NCBI GenBank assembly: GCA_021234155.1
Contig: JAJEKV010000052.1
Coordinates: 6,807,358 to 6,871,357, forward strand
Source of the DNA: Isoetes taiwanensis
Taxonomy: Eukaryota; Streptophyta; Lycopodiopsida; Isoetales; Isoetaceae
DNA length: 64,000 bases
Reading direction: 5' to 3'
The notes under the pieces are model-generated. The model saw nothing but the letters and a program-made list of their open reading frames with translations. It was not told the origin of the DNA and ran no database searches. The position numbers and the translations under genes were made by a program. Below, one piece after another: positions 11,208 through 21,017 of this stretch; the first letter of the stretch is position 1; each line of letters starts with the position of its first letter.

Positions 11208-11811
11208 CATGGAATAATTTAAGGGCTAAACTTAGCTATTTGGCAATTTTTTAGCACATTTTCAAAAAAATTTGGCTAAAGTAAATGGGAAAAATTGGGA
11301 AAAAAATAATAATTTTAGCTTAAATTCTTTCGGGACTGCACGAACCTTGGAGCTCTTTAGCCAAACGCTAGAAAGTAAGAGAGTGAAATTTTGTATTGTT
11401 TAGCTAAATCATAGAAACTTTTAGAATGAATTTCGGGCCAGTTTAGCTAACATCATTCGCATTTATATGAAATATGTGATCAGTAGTTTAGTTTCTAGCA
11501 TTATGAATTAATTTGAGTCCTAGACTTTGCTAGTTAACATTATTTTAGAATGTTTTCACAAAGAAAATGACCAAAATAAATGGAATATATTGAAAAAAAG
11601 CATAGTAATTTGGCTTAATATTTTCTGTTGGCCACACCATAGAAATTTTTGGGTTGATGTTTGGGTTAGTTTAGCTAAACGTTAGAAAGTATGAGAGGAA
11701 AAATGTGTAGAGTTTAGCTAAACCACAGAAAGTTTTAGGATTAATATCGAGCAAGTTTAGCTAAAGTCATTCTGGCTAATAAGAAATATGCGATTAGTAA
11801 TTTATTCCCTG
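11208..11811. mobile_element. hAT-type MITE, 604 bp
   Basis: The insertion is flanked by an exact 8-bp duplication GAAGCAGG (11200-11207 and 11812-11819), the size typical of hAT transposons. The ends form an inverted repeat: CATGGAATAATTTA on the left and CAGGGAATAAATTA reading inwards on the right, 12 of 14 matching, close to hAT CAGGG termini. The interior is AT-rich, has no reading frame, and repeats TTTAGCTAAA-like palindromes (about 11399, 11442, 11678, 11713 and 11757). It is therefore non-autonomous and younger than the LINE. Confidence 0.9.
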
Positions 11812-12660
11812 GAAGCAGGACCACATACATCGAGTGCACCAGGTGCTCCTCCTTAACACTGCCATGAACCAGCCAGAGGCTAGAGCTGGGGAGCCACGTC
11901 TTGTGGATATGGAGGAAGTGTAGCAGCTACTTTTTCCCAAATGCTCCGGTCCCAACGAAGGAGAAGGAACTTCAATTTGAACTCATCCCACGTCAACAAT
12001 CTTGTCTCATTATACCATGCAGATACCGAGCACACCTGCTGCTCGCCACCGATGTTGCGTCAATGGATGAACAGAAGAGACCAGGGGACAATCTGCAAGA
12101 CCGTCACCCAAAGGGATCCACCAACAACTGGCTGTAGGATCTGTGTGGGCCATTGGATGGAACTGAAACAAAGTGTGCACAGTCTCCCAAGCAGCTAGCA
12201 ACCCCTTGAGGAAAGGAGATGCATTAGGATATGGAGAAAGTGGATAGAATAATGCCCATGGGAGGAGAGGCTTAATGGATGGAGAGCCAAAGGAAATGCA
12301 CCTCTGTAAAGACTGGTGAACGAGACGCAGACCTGGAGAATTATCGGCATTATTGAGAATCCGCCACATGAACTTAGAGATCAGCACCTTGCTCTGGAGA
12401 AGAAAGTAAATCATCCCCAGCCCCCCACAAAGTTTAGGCATAATGCACTTCGCCCAACTAACTTTAACATCAGCTCCTTCTTCAGTGCCACCCCAGATGA
12501 AATTCCTGACAGTACGAATAATGAGCTGCATCTTTGACTGCGGTGCCAGCAAGATGGATGCCATGTAGACATGTGTACCACTCAGAACTGACTTTGCCAC
12601 AGTTACACGACCAGCCATGGATAACTTAGCCGTGGTCCACCAGAACAAATGCCTTTCCAA
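11812..12660 (-). pseudogene. LINE ORF2, end of reverse transcriptase region
   Basis: The longest open part is 12010-12660 on the minus strand. It contains LSMAGRVTVAKSVLSGTHVY, RNFIWGGTEEGADVKVSW and KLCGGLGMIYFLLQSKVLIS, the block that follows the catalytic reverse transcriptase domain in plant L1 elements (compare the usual LS-AGR-TLIKSVLS and RNFLWGG---KI-W). Below 12010 the frame is broken before it meets the MITE. The catalytic YADD part is absent, so the copy is dead. Confidence 0.88.
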
Positions 12661-12713
12661 CCCCTTAATAATGACATCCCACGCATCTCCAGATGAGAGG
12701 TGTATACCAACAA

Positions 12714-12925
12714 ATATTATGACTGACAGCCAAAGTTATATGGCTATTGTAAAAAATCCAGTAGACCATGAACGCACCAAGCATATTGAGTTGAGTATAC
12801 ATTTTATCAGAGACTTGGCAGCTAAAGGTTATATTCAATTGCAATATGTGAGTACAGCAAATCAAATAGCAGACATATTTACAAAGGCTCTTGCAGGAGG
12901 AATTGAAAGTTATGCAATCATTTGA
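12714..12925 (+). pseudogene. pol: Copia RNase H, last part
   Basis: This is the continuation of the split RNase H: MTDSQSYMAIVKNPVDHERT, with the third catalytic Asp, then TKHIELSIHFIRD, YVSTANQIADIFTKAL and a stop at 12923-12925. Joined across the LINE it matches the standard copia C-terminus, which confirms the nested order. Confidence 0.92.
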
Positions 12926-12936
12926 TGAAGGAGGAA
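12924..12936 (+). other. Copia polypurine tract
   Basis: GATGAAGGAGGAA immediately precedes TGCTGATAAG, the start of the 3' LTR. Its position defines the true LTR start, which the truncated 5' LTR cannot. Confidence 0.8.
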
Positions 12937-13529
12937 TGCTGATAAGTTAGAAGGTGTCATTAAATGATAGCAAGTGTGCTCAATTCTTAGCAGTTGTGCT
13001 CAACTCTTCATGGATATTTCTGTAAATAAGGGAGTCATGGGTGCATCAGAACAAAATAGTTCAATGGTTAAAAGGGTTAAAGATGCAACCATTGAACTTG
13101 TATATACATGACCAATTATTTAAGTTTATAAGTTGTAGGGAATAGTAATATGAATATGTCGGCCACTGAGACCGACCAAATCTTTTGTCTAAACCGTCGT
13201 TTCGCACCAATCCTGTAAACCATAAATTGTACACAACCTCAGAGATAATATATTCAATGATTGCAGATCATTTCTGGCATAGTCATGAACCCTAAAGGAT
13301 ATATTGTTTGAGTATTTGTTGCTACATTGTTTTGCTCGATCTCATTGTTACAGTGCCTTGTAGCTACAGTAACTCAATGGTAGTAAAGGGTTATAAGAAT
13401 AATTGAATAATTGAAGCATGGTTCTAATGTTATTCAATTGACATTGTCAAATTCTATCTAGTAATTTCTTCTAGGTAATTTTGTTGAATACATTTGGCAA
13501 TTATGCAACCATCTTTGATAAATCTCACA
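12937..13529 (+). repeat. Copia 3' LTR, complete
   Basis: 593 bp, starting TGCTGATAAG and ending CTCACA, with TG and CA termini. Its last 396 bp match 5999-6394. It is followed directly by minus-strand gypsy gag sequence, so the copia element landed in that gag or was joined to it. Confidence 0.92.
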
Positions 13530-14623
13530 CTAGCTACTTCTACCGCAAGCTCAAAGCTCGCATGCTCAACTTGAAGCATATGCTTTTGAATATTGGCATC
13601 CTTTAGCCCATTCACAAAATGATCAACCCTCATTCCAGTTGTCAATTTTGGCAAACACGAAAACAATGCTCGTAGTTCTGCCACATAATCTTGCAGAGCC
13701 CCAGTCCACACAGTTTCTTTCAACTGTATCAAGGCATGTCGCCGGTCATAGTGGGGAGCATACTCTTGCCTGAATGTTTACAAAATTCAGACAAAGTGCG
13801 TAGCTTCCGTGCATCTTCAGTTTAGGTATCCACCATTCGGCCGCCCGACCCTTAGGCTTCAATGTGGCATACAATAAACGAGCAGGCTTGCTTTTCTTTG
13901 TTGCCGCAATTGCTCTGGAGTAACATCCTTCCCATAGAAATCTAACATTTTAACCTGTTCAAGAGACTTGATCTCTTCTTCTGATAATTCTCCCAGAGAA
14001 TCTTCAGATAGGTTAGTACCTTCATGATTCTCTATGTTTTACCTGAGGGATCTCAGTTGCAACTCCAAGTTGCTTGCTATTAACCCCTCCAATAGCATCA
14101 TTTCTAGGTTCTCCGCTTGCCCCCAGGGCTATGGCAGCACCCCTTGCTTCCATCAAGTACTTTTCCATGGTGGACATCAGACGCTGTTCTTGGGCATTTC
14201 CCTCAGAAGCCCAAGTGCTTAACTGCTCTTGAAATTTTCCCAAAGTTTCCTTAAGCAGTACTTGCTCATTACGAGTTTTCTCAAACTCTTCAATAAGCCG
14301 ATGGAATCTCTGTTCCAATGGTTCTTCAGTTGCATTGTTTTGCCCCCGATGGTTTTCTACGGAAGGGTTTATGTTACCTGGCTGATGTTCTCCTCCCTGA
14401 GGATCATTCTCCTTAGTAACCACTTCCTGAGTTTCATTTTTGGCGCCATCTTTCTTGGTCGCCTCAACCTCTGCCTCAAATTCAAATTCAGGCAGATCAT
14501 CATCAGATGGATGTCCTGTAAAGCTGGCAGTATTCCTTCATCAGCAGGGTGGACTTCTGGCATACCATTCACTGGCTGCCCCGCAACATTCTCAGAAACA
14601 TTTTCAGGTCTCTGATCTGCCAT
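13530..14623 (-). pseudogene. gag: Gypsy gag, frame-broken
   Basis: The frame opens at 14623 with MADQRPENVSENVAGQ, right after the primer-binding site. An acidic/charged stretch follows, in part in another frame (EPLEQRFHRLIEEFEKTRNE, a likely coiled coil, then GAAIALGASGEP). Near 13840-13900 the frame reads LKPKGRAAEWW and at 13530-13732 DYVAELRALFSCLPKLTTGM and MRVDHFVNGLKDANIQKHML, the signature of the retrotransposon gag domain of Ty3/gypsy elements. At least two frame changes and several stops are needed, so it is a pseudogene. It ends abruptly in copia LTR sequence. Confidence 0.85.
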
Positions 14624-14626
14624 TAT

Positions 14627-14638
14627 GCTCTGATACCA
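14627..14638 (-). other. Gypsy primer-binding site
   Basis: TGGTATCAGAGC on the minus strand, four bases inside the LTR end and four bases upstream of the gag ATG. Confidence 0.9.
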
Positions 14639-14642
14639 AAAA

Positions 14643-15585
14643 TGTCATGCAACAAAGCTTCCCAAACAATGGGGAAAGGCCATCGATCTACCTCCCACAC
14701 CACGACCTTCCAGAGCCCTCCATGACCGATGGGATTAGTCACTAACCAGGAAGCCTGGCTTTTTCTTGATTCTTTCCAAAAGAATCGAATAGCCTTTGCA
14801 ACACAAGGGCCAGTGAATTATTTCCTAGAGATAATTCCTTTGATGCAAGCTCACTCTTGCAATCAGTATTGCATACTGCAATCAAATGCAATCCACATCT
14901 TGTATTCCAAATACAAGTGAATCTCTTGCAATTACTTGCAAACAATCAGCGCAGATTGCTTCCCTGGTTTCAAGCCAACCGCAGGTGCTTCGGAGACCGA
15001 AACTGTGCTCAAAGACGTCGGATTGGGCTGAAGAATACTAAAGCCTCCTTGATTGGTCTGTAACAGAGACAAAACAGCAATTTTGAAGCCTCTCCGATTT
15101 CGTGGTTCCTTTCAAATCGTCTCATACAGCCTTAAATAGGCCTGATTTCCTCTATTGCATGCTTTTCCATGCAATTTCGACTCGTCCCAGGTGGTCTCCA
15201 TGCCCTGGCATGCACAATTCATGGTGGATAACCACCTAAGGGCATCCAACCAGCCGTATATCAGGGAAATCAGAAAAGCTTCGAGCTTTTCTTGGCCTTT
15301 ACCTTTATTGGTCCAATCTAAACAACTCACAAGGTGCCATGTGGCTTCCATTAATAACAACATTAATGTTTCACATCCATAGCTAATGTTTATTCAATAA
15401 ATATTAAAGGTTGCGCCCCCTAGGGCCAACTTTGCTAGCCCTGGAATGTCCCCATAGCCCGATTACAAGCTTATGGTCTGCCGCATAGCCGCTATGCCCC
15501 TGGCATGCTATCGATGGTACCCCCATGCTCATGGATATCCGTCAGGAAGCACCTGTAACACATGTCTACAATGTGTTGCATGACA
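14643..15585 (-). repeat. Gypsy LTR, 943 bp
   Basis: Both ends are defined by a perfect 12-bp inverted repeat, TGTCATGCAACA at 14643-14654 and TGTTGCATGACA at 15574-15585, with TG and CA termini. The inner end abuts the primer-binding site. No second copy of this LTR is in the window. Confidence 0.9.
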
Positions 15586-16326
15586 GCCATTATGACGTCA
15601 GACAGAGGCAAATGATGTCAACTAAAGCAAATGATGTCTGGACTTAGAAAATTAAAATCCGATCTCTTTTGGATGTTGGCTTTGGTGGCAGTTCCAAACT
15701 TTTGGCTTCAAGACCATAATCTCGGAAGAATCCCATCGTATCTTATCTTCACAGTGCATTAAGAGGACAGATTGTATCTCTTTACAATTGGAGCTACTTC
15801 ATTATATGATCAAAACACCAATATTTTCTTCAATAAAATGGAGTCGTCTTAATGCTATAAGGAAGGAATTAGTGATAAGGAAGGGTTTGGGTGGATTCCA
15901 AGTTCGGTTCCATATATAGTTCGTTTTATTTTCTCCACATAAGGTCTCAATATGTTAAAATGCAAGGGTACAGATCTATGCAAATGCAAATGTTAGAAAA
16001 TGTTATGACTATGTGGATTAAACATATTGTTGATGTTTAAATCTACATTTACTTGAAATTTAGTTACTCTTTGTTTGGTTAACAATCACAAGTACTTGAA
16101 ATTTTACAATTTGGTAAGGCTAACTTAACAACCACATTCCATGTTGTTTTTTGAGATCTATCTCATTGCAATGACATCACACATCTTTGTTTTCTAGAAC
16201 AAGGTGCTTGGTGTTGTTGGATGCCCATGTTCAACAACCCTACCAATCAATATAACATATTGTTGCTAAGCCCGGCAATGTCGGGCACCGTTACTAGTCT
16301 TCATAAAAAATCTGAAAATGGCACCT
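15586..16326. other. No gene recognised
   Basis: AT-rich sequence outside the gypsy LTR and before the inverted repeat. I see no gene, repeat or terminal structure. Confidence 0.5.
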
Positions 16327-16442
16327 TGTTTGATAATAATTATATACCTTTCCTAATCTTAAAATATAGTCCTTTAGTATTCACTAAATCTTGTCTCTGC
16401 ACTAGTTTTTTTTCATTGTTCCAAGCTAATATTCTAGCAGCA

Positions 16443-16658
16443 ATGGCTAAAGACAAGTTCAGACCTGATAATGGTGTTGTTAGAGTCGATGAGGAGGGCC
16501 TGAGTTGGGCTCTAACCAAGGCTCATGACAGGTCTCTGAAGCTAGATATGCCAACGGCTACCTTGTTTGCAGATTTTGAAGCCATATTGCCTGGGTTCGA
16601 CAGAATAGATGATAGACCCGTAATGGATGTTTGGGGCAGGAGAATGGGGTCAGCATGA
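16443..16658 (+). pseudogene. Unknown coding relic, left arm
   Basis: From ATG 16443 the frame reads MAKDKFRPDNGVVRVDEEG, then LSWALTKAHDRSLKLDM and FADFEAILPGFDRIDDR before TGA at 16656-16658. The right arm encodes a closely similar peptide. Beyond the stop the matching frame resumes as ERELKDKFSDLMMHAAAKIG and MVAHHEGMLEAMANYILCTS with further stops. I do not recognise the family. Similarity between arms is strongest in the reading frame, which suggests a once-translated exon. Confidence 0.5.
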
Positions 16659-17101
16659 CAGAACGAGAGCTGAAAGACAAGTTCTCTGATCTTATGATGC
16701 ATGCAGCTGCAAAAATAGGAATAGAATGAGTAAATAAACACCTCAAAATTCTCAATTGGCAGTAGCGTGACCTGTTGGCAAGGATGGTTGCACATCATGA
16801 GGGAATGCTGGAAGCTATGGCAAACTACATTCTATGCACTTCTGGTATGATAGCATAAAGCTTGAATGATTTATTGCAAAAAATTGTTATTTTGAATGCA
16901 CTACCACTTGAAATAGTATTACCAACTCCTCATGCTTGTTGGGTAAAAAATTTGAAGTATATTCTGGTATGTACACTTTTAAAAAGTTAAATTTTGTAAT
17001 ATAGTACTTTTTCAACATATTATAAATATTTTCGGACAAAGAATGTGTACTTTGAGCTGACATATATTTGTCTATGAATGAAACTTTTACAGTTTATCAT
17101 T

Positions 17102-17321
17102 CGGGATACCTGGCCTCTGAATCCTTGGTTGGGCTACCTTTAGACATGCAGGCACAGCTCTATATATGTGTCTGTATGCATCTGTTTATACTCTTTGTTT
17201 ATTTCGTTATGTGATGGGGCTTTGTCCACTGCTCTAGTTTGGGCTTGTGCCCTCTTTTTTGTATTGGGTCCCATAATCCGATTGGGTTTCTGCGGGCGTA
17301 AAAATTATTGTCTTATCTTAT
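17102..17321 (+). mobile_element. 220-bp insertion in left arm, LINE-tail-like
   Basis: This segment is absent from the right arm and is flanked by TATCATT on both sides (ending 17101 and starting 17322). It resembles a plant L1 3' end: GTATTGGGTCCCATAATCCG and GGGCGTAAAAATTATTG followed by a (TTATC) tail. It is probably a 5'-truncated LINE insertion made after the duplication. Confidence 0.6.
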
Positions 17322-17873
17322 CTATCATTTTCAAATATTATTACACAAAGACCTAATCAAAGGATGTACTTGTAAGTCAATTCTGTCATATTCTAATATT
17401 CTCACATATTAAATATTTTATAGCTACATTTCAAAGTCAACTACACACAATTCACATACTGCATACAATACACCACAAACACTGTACAACACAATGACTA
17501 CCACATGCATCACCATACTCTTTACTAGCAATGACTACCTAGCAATCAAGAATAGCTGCCAATGTCTGTGCTTAGTGTGGTGGTACATGTGATATTCATT
17601 ATATTGTACAGTGTTTGTGATATACTGTATTATATGAATTGTGCGTAGACTTTGAAATGCAGCTAAATAATATTTAATGTGGGGAATATTAGAACATGAT
17701 AGAATTGAGTGACAAGTGCACTGTTTTATTGGGTCTGTGTGTAACAATATTTGAAAATGACAGAGTAACTAATCCTAAAAGTTTCATTCATAGACAATTA
17801 TATATCAACTCAAGGTACACATTCTCTGTCCGAAAATATTTATAATATATTATAAAGTACTATATTGCAAAAT

Positions 17874-18455
17874 TTAGCTTTTCAAAAGCTCTGAATCTGT
17901 ACATACCAGAATAGACCCCAGATTCTTTACCCATACATTGCATTGAGCAGCAAGAAGAGTCGATAATACTGATTCAAGTGGTGGTGCATCCAAAATAACA
18001 GTTTCTTGCACTATATCATCCAATCTTTGTGATGTCATACCAGAAGTGCATAGAATGTAGTTTGACATAGCTTCTTGCATTCCCTCATGATGTACAACCA
18101 TCCACGCCAACAGACACGCTACTCTCAATTTAGAATTGTGAGGTGTTTATTAACCCATTTTATTCCTAGTTTTGCAGTTGCATGCATCATAAGATCAGAG
18201 ATCTTGTCTTTCAGCTCTCGTTCCCATTCTCTTGCCCCAAAACTGCCATTGCTAGTCTAGCATCTATTCTGTTCAGCCCAAGCAGAATGGCTTCAAAATC
18301 TGCAAAGAAGTGGCCTTTGACATATCCACCTTCAAAGGCCTATCATGGGCCTTAGTTAGAGCCCACCTCAGACCCTTCTCGTCGACTCTAGCGACACCAT
18401 TATCAGCTTTGAACCTATCTCTAGCCATTGCTGCTGGAATATTAGCTTGGAACAA
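17874..18455 (-). pseudogene. Unknown coding relic, right arm
   Basis: On the minus strand: MFQANIPAAMARDRFKADNG, VARVDEKGLRWALTKAHDRP, then after a frame change FADFEAILLGLNRIDAR-like text, ERELKDKISDLMMHATAKLG and, in 17874-18128, HHEGMQEAMSNYILCTSGMT and LESVLSTLLAAQCNVWVKNL. It is the better preserved of the two arm copies. The family is unknown to me. Confidence 0.5.
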
Positions 18456-18769
18456 AAGTTTGAGAGCAAAATGTAGAAAAACTATAGTGGAGGGACATGA
18501 TTTAGTGAATAGTAAAGGACTAGATCTTTTCAGATTAGGAAATGTATATAATTATTATCAAGTACAATTTTTAGAATTTCTTTTAAGGTACAATTTATAG
18601 AATTTTTATGACAGACCACATTTGATAGGAAAGTGATGTGATGCGTGGTGTGAGGTCCGTGATATCTATGGTGTTATGTGGGTGTGTGCATGTTCAACGT
18701 ATCCCCCTCCCCCCAATGCCACCACCTACACTATCCCACCTCCCCTAAAATGGTATACCCTCATCACTA

Positions 18770-18890
18770 GTACATTTATCATATTCATCACCACCACATT
18801 TCAATCTCACCAACTCCATCACCACATTCCACCACATTTCTTACCACCACCACATTTCATCCCACCACCACATTTCACCATATTTGCCAT
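18770..18890. repeat. CACCACATTTC-rich low-complexity stretch
   Basis: Irregular repeats of CACCACATTTC. No other feature was seen from 18562 to about 19080. Confidence 0.75.
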
Positions 18891-19080
18891 ATGAGTTAAT
18901 CGGGGTGGGTTTTTTTCGACTTAAACCGTACGTATACATACAAAAATATGGGGTTTTTTATATATAGGATGTAAGTATAGCTGACATATATGGAGGCGTA
19001 GGGAATTAATAATTTTTTGATGTGATTGAAATGTAATTAAGCCTGCCTACTATATGAATTTTTGCATGCAATTACTATAT

Positions 19081-20280
19081 CGAGGATAACCTTGCCGTTG
19101 TGGTGCGAACCAAGAGCACCATCTAGAAGATTGTGAAGATATGATTCTGGATGGAAAGCTTATCTATCCAAAATCCGCTTGCAGCAGCCCGAAATCCCCT
19201 CCTTTTGAATCCCGTCATATTGCTACAGATTCTGACGAGGAGCAAGAACAAGAGAACAATTGCAGATTCAAGACTTTCAGCAAAGCTTTTCGCAAGCACT
19301 ATATTCCACGATCCCATAAAGCAGGCAAATACACTAGTTCTACCACCTTGATCAAGAGAACCTGTCAGGGGCAAAGTACACGGCATTTATGAGGCTAAGA
19401 TTGAATGTATCAAGTATAACAGAAAGGTAAGCCGTAAATGGGTACATTGAAGGCTTGAACCGCAATATCAAAAGGCTTGTTCGAGCCTCTAATCTAAGGA
19501 TAGTAGGGGAAGCAGAGAACAAAGCATTGAGCTTAGAGGAAGCGCCCCAAACACTAGCACATCAAACAGTCCTTCTGCAACAAAGGAAAGGCAATGTGGT
19601 CTTACACCCCAAGGCGGACGACTACCGCAACGGCAGCCCAACAGTCACAAGGAAAAGGGACATGAAAGCCCCATTCAGGGAGCAACAGACATTAGGGTCC
19701 TCAGCAGGAAGATCAGTTAAGCATTTGTTGGTTAGCATATCTAAAGAAAAGAGAGGAATGTATCAGGAAGAAGTTATGTTTTAGATGCTTCCAGCTGTGT
19801 CATCGCACTCACGACTGCCCATTCGACATGCAAGCAGCTCTGGCAGAACTCGAAGGATGGGAATCACCGACGGAATTAGACAATGGCGATGAGGAAGATG
19901 AGAACATGGACTTCATTGAAGGTGAGTGTAAAATTTATGTCGCAATTAAAACAGATAGTGTGGGAAATTAGGCAATATTCATATAAGCCATATGTAGTCC
20001 TTATAGACACAGGCAGCTCCCACCACTTCGCCCAGGTTGGCAGCATCGTTGAAGTCCAAGGCTCTAAAGTCAAAGCCGAGCTAGTTAGCCTGGCGGGGCA
20101 ATTCGCTACACCAAGAATTACTTTAAGATTTTCATAATCTCAAGTGTTATCCTAAAAACATTATTTCAGGATTCAAGATTTCTCCTGCAGACATCAAATA
20201 TTTCTGCTTGCCAACTTCCCTGACATGCACTGAGATCTGCAACAATTATCTGGATTCTACCTAGAAAAATTCCTAATCTA
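19081..20280 (+). pseudogene. Gypsy-like gag and protease relic
   Basis: The plus strand reads, with frame changes, HHLEDCEDMILDGKLIYP near 19120, then IKRLVRASNLRIVGEAENKA (19464 on), a gag-like region. Around 19773-19815 it gives CFRCFQLCHRTHDC, an exact CX2CX4HX4C zinc knuckle, and near 19996 VVLIDTGSSHHF, the D-T-G-S aspartic protease site. A frame ending PADIKYFCLPTS follows near 20195. The order gag, zinc knuckle, protease fits a Ty3/gypsy polyprotein. No reverse transcriptase or LTR is seen next to it. Frameshifts near 19400, 19750 and 20130 show decay. Confidence 0.72.
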
Positions 20281-20461
20281 GAAAAGCATCATCTTCTTGC
20301 AAAATCACACGAACATTGGAATTTGGAAACATTTTCATACAACACATCAAAAATTTCACAGATGTAATTCTGCACAGTTACAAATTTCTGAATTATTTGT
20401 AATGCAAGTTTTCTAGGCTGCAATTAAATACGAAAGAATAACACTGCAAAAGGCATACCTT

Positions 20462-21004
20462 CTTGCCGGCGTGTTAATGCCTTTCGACATTGCTATGATC
20501 CTCGCATATTTGCAGTATGCTCGCTCTGCCTTTCAGATGTCAAGATTCTTGAGCACTGTCTCTTTGATTGTCCAGAGGTTCAACTGGCATGGTCCTGGTT
20601 ACAAGGTTTGTTTAACAGTACATTGGACTGCCGATGCATCCCTATCCCAATGCATGGCCTCCAGCTAAACAGAGGGCATTGCATCTTGGTTCCGGTTGGC
20701 TCATGTGGTCAATATGGGAGCGTCACAGATACCACATCTTTCAGGGCATTTATTCATCTGCACGCGGTGTTATTACGGTGGCCCACGAATGTTCCTCCCT
20801 TGAATAAAAAATGATGGAACGTATCTGGTTTCAGTATCTTCGAATTGATTCTTATTGTTAGTCTTCTATTTTGAAGTAAGTACATTGTGCTCCAGGCTCA
20901 TGCTCCTTTGACATCTTTTTGTGCTTACACAGTTAGATGAGACATGTAAATTTTGTACTTTTATCTGATTAATAAACTTTTTGGCTTTCGTTCTTCAAAA
21001 AAAA
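20462..21004 (+). mobile_element. L1-type LINE 3' end
   Basis: The coding part is a zf-RVT fragment: ILEHCLFDCPEVQLAWSWLQ, then, after frame changes, LMWSIWERHRYHIFQG, matching the LINE at 10754-11207. A 3' untranslated stretch with TTAATAAACTTTTTGGC ends in A8. The copy is heavily 5'-truncated. A run of 13 G follows the A tract at 21005-21017. Confidence 0.8.
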
Positions 21005-21017
21005 GGGGGGGGGGGGG
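21005..21017. repeat. G13 homopolymer
   Basis: Thirteen consecutive G after A8. Such a run is prone to assembly error, so the length is uncertain. Confidence 0.85.

Larger units (their letters stand above)
10472..12705 (-). mobile_element. L1-type LINE, 5'-truncated, inside copia RNase H
   Basis: The LINE is inserted antisense to copia. Its poly(A) tail is the T31 run at 10472-10502, and ACCAACAA occurs on both sides (10464-10471 and 12706-12713) as a target-site duplication. It contains the C-terminal part of an L1-clade ORF2: end of the reverse transcriptase region and the CCHC-like zf-RVT domain. The 5' end is missing, as usual for LINEs. A hAT-type MITE is inserted in it at 11208-11811. 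Confidence 0.92.
5999..13529 (+). mobile_element. Ty1/copia LTR retrotransposon, decayed and nested
   Basis: The order is 5' LTR, tRNA-iMet-type primer-binding site, gag, protease, integrase, reverse transcriptase, RNase H, polypurine tract and 3' LTR. Integrase before reverse transcriptase marks it as copia. The 3' LTR is 593 bp, but only its last 396 bp are present at the 5' end. Over those 396 bp I count about 18 differences, so insertion was not very recent. Several frameshifts and stops make it incapable of encoding its own proteins. A LINE splits RNase H. No target-site duplication can be checked because the left end is truncated. Confidence 0.95.
13530..15585 (-). mobile_element. Ty3/gypsy element, 5' part
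   Basis: Read leftwards: a 943-bp LTR (14643-15585), the primer-binding site (14627-14638), and gag from 14623 down to 13530, where the copia 3' LTR begins. The rest of the element is not found to the left of the copia element, so it was lost in the rearrangement that also cut the copia 5' LTR. Confidence 0.88.
16327..18561. repeat. Large imperfect inverted repeat, arms about 1 kb
   Basis: The left arm (about 16327-17520) is the reverse complement of the right arm (about 17569-18561), with a short unique centre of about 48 bp (17521-17568) containing CAATGACTACCTAGCAATC. Matching landmarks include TTGATAATAATTATATAC at the outer edges, CAAGCTAATATTC-AGCAGCAATGGC, CATCATGAGGGAATGC and TATAAATATTTTCGGACA. 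The arms differ by many substitutions and small indels, and the left arm carries a 220-bp insertion (17102-17321). Both arms contain the same broken coding sequence. It could be a tail-to-tail gene duplication or a foldback element. Confidence 0.88.

Noticed and set aside
16221-16442. N-terminal extension of the left-arm frame
   Set aside because: The matching right-arm sequence lacks this reading, and homology between arms starts inside it, so a start near 16443 is more plausible.
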